In this document: in pieces, positions 59,018 through 64,000 of the stretch
Position numbering within the stretch: the stretch's first letter is position 1
Layout of the letters: each line of letters begins with the position of its first letter
NCBI GenBank assembly: GCA_015146655.1
Contig: VKHL01000011.1
Coordinates: 5,819 to 69,818 of the forward strand
Direction of reading: 5' to 3'
Length of the DNA stretch: 64,000 nt
Source of the DNA: Ochromonas danica
Taxonomy: Eukaryota; Sar; Chrysophyceae; Chromulinales; Chromulinaceae
Position numbers and translations under genes: made by a program
The notes under the pieces: generated by a model
The model's database searches: none
Told to the model about the DNA's origin: nothing
What the model saw: the letters and a program-made list of their open reading frames with translations, nothing else

Positions 59018-62000
59018 ATGACTTCTTTTACTTTTGCTTCTTATCAATTCTTACGATCTGAATGTTTAAGTCATAGTATCTCAAGTGATAGTAATATTTC
59101 CTATTTTGGATCATTACTGTATAACTCATCCTCGAAAACAACTGCAATCTGTCCTGACAGTGATGGCGTAAACCAACATTTCATCAGCCAGTATAACATC
59201 TCTCAATGGAAAGCTCAACTGGGCAACAGAGATTTCTCCATAGAACTATGGCTACAACCAAATAACAACTCTGTCACCTCGCAGACTATTCTATCCTTTG
59301 CCATGCCTGGTCTGCAGGTCTTCGATGACAGTTGCAAAGATAGTTTCAAGGTCAGTATAGTTATCTTGATACCTCCAGGCGATCTTCTTTACCATGCGTT
59401 AATGTATGACTTGATCAGATTAGACAGCAAGGAGGCAGTGGTAGCAAGACAAGTAAGTCAGAAGATCATCGTTATTAGCTATTATCCTTGTTAACAACCA
59501 CTTTGGCGACCACTTGTTAACCATTCCTTAATGCATGTATAATAGATTTTATAGCACATCTCTGCAATAGCGAAGAAGCACATCTTCTTGCTTCTCCCTC
59601 TATAGACCTTCAGGTATTTATCATAATCTAACTTACTAGTACTATGGTCTTCCCATTGGCTAAGCTTTGACGTGCTCTGCCCTAACATGCACACAGTTAG
59701 TAAAGGGACAAGCCAGTTTGCTGCATTTATTCTTATCTGTCCAGTATTCCACAACTAATATTGGAAGTTCTCAATTATCGATCGTGTCGACAGGGTTTTG
59801 GTTTAATGGCCAAAATACTTCGACAACATCCACGTTCGTTACTCGTGGGAAGAGTTTTATACCTTCAAATTGGAATTCGCTGACAAGGTTGCATCTTTAT
59901 CCCGAGGAATACACGAAAGGAGCACTTTACAAGATGACTTTCTTCAGCAAGGTGAATAAATAAGAGCAAATGTGTAGTGATGTATTGTCATTTATTGTCT
60001 CAATGCTGCTGACTCAACCACTTGCTCACACCAGGTTTTCTCAGACTCAGAGATTCAATCCTTCTATAATAAGGGAATAGCAAACTCGTTGCCTGTTGCC
60101 AAGAATCAAACTGTAAGTGAGGAAAGCATACAGTATCATTAGTCTATGATCTTCTTGATCTGATTGACTCCCCATCCTCCTGGTTTTGTACTAGATGACA
60201 GTTCTTCAAAATGGAGTAGGGTCCAACAGTATCTCGGATCGTAGCTATTATGAGAAACCAATTCAAGATACAGGTGAATGACTAAATCCTTTGCATTCAT
60301 TGGGCTGCTGGGGTCTGACTAGACATTATGATCCATCAGAGTTGCCAACATTAATAATACCAGCTTATGATTTGGATGATGACCCCATAATGCAAAGCTT
60401 CCAAGCTCCTCAATCCAGTAAGATCCATTCAATATTATGTATACGACGTGCCCTAACTACCTTCATTGAAAACAGAAAGGATGAAAGTGCTAATCAAGAA
60501 GTTGCCATCAAATGGTCAAATTTACTTTTACAATGGCACCGTGATAAAAACTGTCCCCACGATCATACCATTCAATCAATCCAGCGCCTCTTATCGAATT
60601 CGCTATAGACCACCCTGGAATATATACAGTAACAGGTAGAGTTCATCATCAATCACTGTGTATATTCTGTTTTGACTGTATCTAATCTAGATTGGTTGAC
60701 ACTTTAGCTCCATAGACTACATAGACATCATACGCTTTGCAGCAATTGATGGTTTGACAGGATATGGTTCTGATGGAGATGGCGTCTTGTCCATTTTAGT
60801 CGAGCAAGTGATTAAACCTCCAGTGGCGCAATCATCGCATTAGTAAGTGTTCGCCATGAACACTATACCTATAGACGATATTATTACTGAATATCTGAAT
60901 ACCAATGTATGCTTGTAGTGACACAATAGCGAAGAAGTTTAACAACATCATCCTCTTGGGAACTGATGGTAACAACTTGAATCTAGTTAACATCACAGTG
61001 CTGTGATATCTAATGGTAATGTCTAATAATTTCACTGGAAAAGATAATGGAGCAATTGTAAGAAGTATCATTCTCAGTCAGCTTCCAGTCCATGGTGAAC
61101 TTTACACGGTAAGAAGTGTTTGTAACATATGATAATAATAGGGATTGATATTAGCCAATCATAACATAACATAATATTGAATGATCCAGATGTCATCATC
61201 GGGAGAAAGTTCATTGGTCACCAATAACTATATCGTCAACAATATTGCGATTGATCAATCTCAGCAGACCTTGTCATACTTCTTCAAGTTAGTTATCTAT
61301 TTCTACTATTTCTACTTCTGTTGAGTTATTGTTGATCACAATTTGTTAGCCACACCGAAACTCTCTCGGACCGCAGCTCCTCCTCTGTGATACAAGAAGA
61401 CTGCCTGTGGTTTAGAGCGATAGACTCAGGAGGGAGAAAGTCAGCTATTGTCCAAACCAACTTCACAGTTCACACTGCGTTGACAATCACGGGCAATAGC
61501 AGCTGGATCGTATTAGAAGACACTTTGTCTACCTTGCAGGCAAGTTCATGATAGTAATGCTTGCTCTTCTGTCTGACATAATCTGAGTTCCACCTAAATG
61601 AACTGTGTGCACCAACAGACTAATGGGACGGATCGATCTGTTTTCAAACGAAGTCTCTTGGCAGTGATTGACCAATCATCTAAGCATGGCTCACTGGATA
61701 TAATAAATAATACCGTATTGCGATATCAGGGAGGACAGAAATTCTTCAATATTCCAACGAAAACATGGGATGGAAAGATCCTGTCGCTTCCCAATGAGAC
61801 CTTCGAATATCATCTGGCAACTGCAGATGGGGCAACTTCCACCATTACAACACAGCGTATCTTTGTTCGCAATGTTAATGATCCTTCTGAACTGTCATTC
61901 ACATACCCCACAAATCAATCCTATTTATCTATTCCAAGCTTCAGTTCCAACACAGAAGCAACATCAAAAGCTTCTACACTGGTTATCAAAACGATCAGTC

Positions 62001-63578
62001 TCAAAGACCCTGACTTTGATGTTGATCCAATCATTGTCTCCATAAAATCAGTTAACAATGGCCTTCTCAGTCTTAACAGCACTACTCTGGCAGAATACCA
62101 TAACTATGTTCTATTCAACAGCGCCACACTTTGCAAAAAAATAGTATGTGTTGGTAATGGTTTGAATAATAAGGAAATGGTCTTCGAGACTACAGCTGGT
62201 ATAGCCAACAAACTTCTACAGGGCATGACGTACATCAATACAAAAGAAAACATCTGGGATAACATAACAATCACAGTTTATGATGGACAGGTAACCTAGT
62301 TTATTTGTACCATCATTTAGTTGATATACAATTAACATTAGACATGCATCACAGGGAGGAAAATGCTTAACTTGGGAATCTGCTAGTGTACACAGGGGAT
62401 GCTTTATCACGAATATCACTCTCCAAGTAAGAATTCTCTCATACATGTTATGATGTTACCATCAGATGGTGATTGAGCAACACGAATCTTTCAGGTGCAT
62501 GTTACCGAACGCGATAGCTCAGTCGGATCAATATCAACATCCTCCTCGTCAAATCAACTCATCGTAAAGTGAGGATCCATTGCCTTGTTCTTCATTTCGT
62601 ACTTCTGAGTCATTGCGATTGTTGATTGCTTAGGTTCCAATATACTGCAATAGCTGTATTAATCATTCTCGTCCTTCTTTTTCTCAAGTACTGCTACTTC
62701 AACAGGTACAACAAATTCCCTACCTTCGTCACCGGCTTGCATTTGAGTTCTGTATTAACTACAATAATCTTTTGCTAGGGACAAATCAAAACGTGGAGAG
62801 CATGGTAGACCGAGATCACGTGATGGAAAACCATACGAAGAGTCTACTAGCTGCACTTCCTCACTCTGTCGGATGATATGCTGTTGTTGCTGGATTTGGT
62901 CTCGAAAAAGCGATCGCGAAAGAGGAGAAAAACGCAGTAGGCATCATCAACCTCAATACTCAGATATCGAAGGAGGATATCAACCTCTGCCTGTCATGAC
63001 ACCACCACGAGGCAAGAAGAAATACAATAGTACTCCTCCTTGTACACCTTCACCAGCTAGAAGTATCCGCACGGTAGCAAGCCCTCCCACGTCATCCTCT
63101 CGTCATCCCGAAAGACGAGATGAACCACCTTCAAGAACTCCTAATATTACCATTGTTATCAAAAGCTGCGAAAACTCCGCAGAGATTGAGGAAGTGTTTG
63201 CATCCGATCAACCCTCACGTGAGAAGTCTAGCTCCCTGCCAAGCTCACCCAAGAAATTGACTACAAGTACCACCAAGCAAAGCAAGAATCAATCCACTCC
63301 CATGAAGGAAGACAAGCCAAAGAAAGATAAAGAGAAAGAGAATCCACCCTCTGAACCATCATCCCAGAGTGTTCTTCAATCTCAGCAGTCTAGCAGCAGA
63401 CATACTTGGTCAGCGCATCGCCATGAGACAGGCAGAGTCTTCTATTACAATAGCAGGTAATACCCTTCCTTCTCTCTCACTCTATTAGAAGTGTGATGGT
63501 AATATGAATCATTCGTACTATATTACTGTTTATAGAACGAAGAAGAGCACCTGGAAGAAGCCTCCAGATTTGCTCTAA
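59018..63578 (+). CDS. LamG/cadherin-like type I membrane protein with cytoplasmic WW domain
   Basis: Seventeen exons, all in phase, give about 1077 residues: 59018-59452, 59697-59951, 60035-60112, 60195-60273, 60340-60417, 60476-60635, 60708-60842, 60919-60968, 61044-61108, 61190-61287, 61350-61539, 61619-62290, 62355-62426, 62495-62568, 62634-62705, 62779-63456, 63536-63578. The N-terminal FSIELWLQPNNN and later SVQYSTT, TRLHLYPE strands fit a concanavalin/LamG fold. Cadherin-like repeats follow (DLDDDPIMQSF, KKLPSNGQIYFYNG, ILSQLPVHGELYT). A membrane helix is at about 816-832, then a Cys run and a proline-rich tail. The end, HETGRVFYYNSRTKKSTWKKPP, in two parts, is a WW domain. The intron at 61540-61618 is GC-AG. 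No signal peptide is seen at the chosen start. Adhesion or surface sensing is inferred. Confidence 0.8.
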
Positions 63579-64000
63579 ACAGAACTGTTTCAAGTGATCA
63601 CGTCACCACGATGTCATCCCGTTTCATGAATTTACAATATTAGTATACCTGTTTCATTTCATACCTTATTCTTCGTTGATACGATACATAGTAACATTTC
63701 TACGTTGTAACAAGAAATGTATTTGAAATTGTTTCGAACCAGTCTACACTATAGTACGACAGTAGGCTATGACATACATGTAAATAGCATCCTCTTTAAG
63801 GGTCTTGTATCGGCCCAAGGTCGAGACGCAAGACTTGACGACAGAGTGATCGCATCATTAAATTGAGGTCTGATTCCTGACACGTTTTTCTCCAAAAGTG
63901 AAGTGCAAAAGTCAACTTAAGTATCGTCTCGGGTTTGTGTCTCGCCCTGGTCTCGGGTCGCTCTCCGATACGAGACCCGAAGTGTTCGAAATCGGAAGTC
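63579..64000. other. Window end: repeated GTCTCGGG-type motif
   Basis: From about 63800 the DNA becomes GC-richer and repeats TCTCGGGT/GTCTCG words at about 63925-63985, including GGTCTCG ... CGAGACC as a 7-bp stem. It could be the edge of a mobile or repetitive element continuing outside the window. Confidence 0.4.

Noticed and set aside
62505-62540. GATAGCTCAGTCGGATC resembling a tRNA D-arm
   Set aside because: No matching anticodon and T arms follow, and the stretch is inside an in-phase coding exon.

Overview
The window is nuclear DNA of a eukaryote. Most genes are split by short introns of roughly 40-210 bp, nearly all GT-AG, that rejoin open frames exactly. Other eukaryotic hallmarks are a ubiquitin-L40 fusion, a Cdc48 AAA ATPase, a DENND4-type protein and a cyclic-nucleotide phosphodiesterase. 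The organism is probably photosynthetic. It has a CtpA-type C-terminal processing protease and a DWARF27-like carotenoid isomerase, both starting with a signal-peptide-like segment followed by an aromatic residue (SIHS/FIYLP and LENA/WKVQ). It also has a Cdc48 with an N-terminal secretory leader. That combination fits an alga with a complex red plastid, most simply an ochrophyte stramenopile. This is inference; species and chromosome are unknown.

Layout. 1-0.93 kb: tandem array of a 278-bp unit. 1-17.5 kb: dense genes, often as head-to-head pairs: TMEM19-like / SLC44-like transporter, a PTPS-like pterin enzyme, an APC permease with a long tail, a putative PD-(D/E)XK nuclease-like protein / XLF-like repair factor, a secreted L,D-transpeptidase-like protein / secreted EF-hand protein, and D27-like / CtpA. 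17.5-20.7 kb is gene-poor. 20.7-31.9 kb: ubiquitin-L40, a DENND4-like Rab-GEF candidate, CMSS1 and a membrane phosphodiesterase with a voltage-sensor-like front end. 32.5-34.6 kb: three tandem copies of a small membrane protein of unknown function. 35-41.6 kb: ARM/EF-hand protein, second APC permease, GT-A-like glycosyltransferase. 41.8-44.9 kb: F-box/LRR-like gene with decayed copies, then microsatellite. 44.9-53.9 kb: ABC1 kinase, FLASH-like coiled-coil protein, Cdc48, a GOST 7-TM protein and an ankyrin-like protein. 54.4-58.5 kb: accessory region with a 60-bp perfect inverted repeat, broken ORFs, an HNH-like gene and a hAT transposase remnant. 59.0-63.6 kb: a 17-exon gene for a LamG/cadherin-like type I membrane protein with a cytoplasmic WW domain.

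Functional themes are plastid biogenesis (CtpA, D27, possibly the leader-bearing Cdc48 and ABC1 kinase), membrane transport and trafficking (SLC44, two APC permeases, DENND4, GOST), cyclic-nucleotide and calcium signalling (PDE, EF-hand proteins), and genome maintenance or conflict (XLF-like, nuclease-like and HNH-like genes, transposon debris). Exon boundaries were read by eye from splice consensus and frame continuity. No database search was possible, so all family names rest on recognised motifs.
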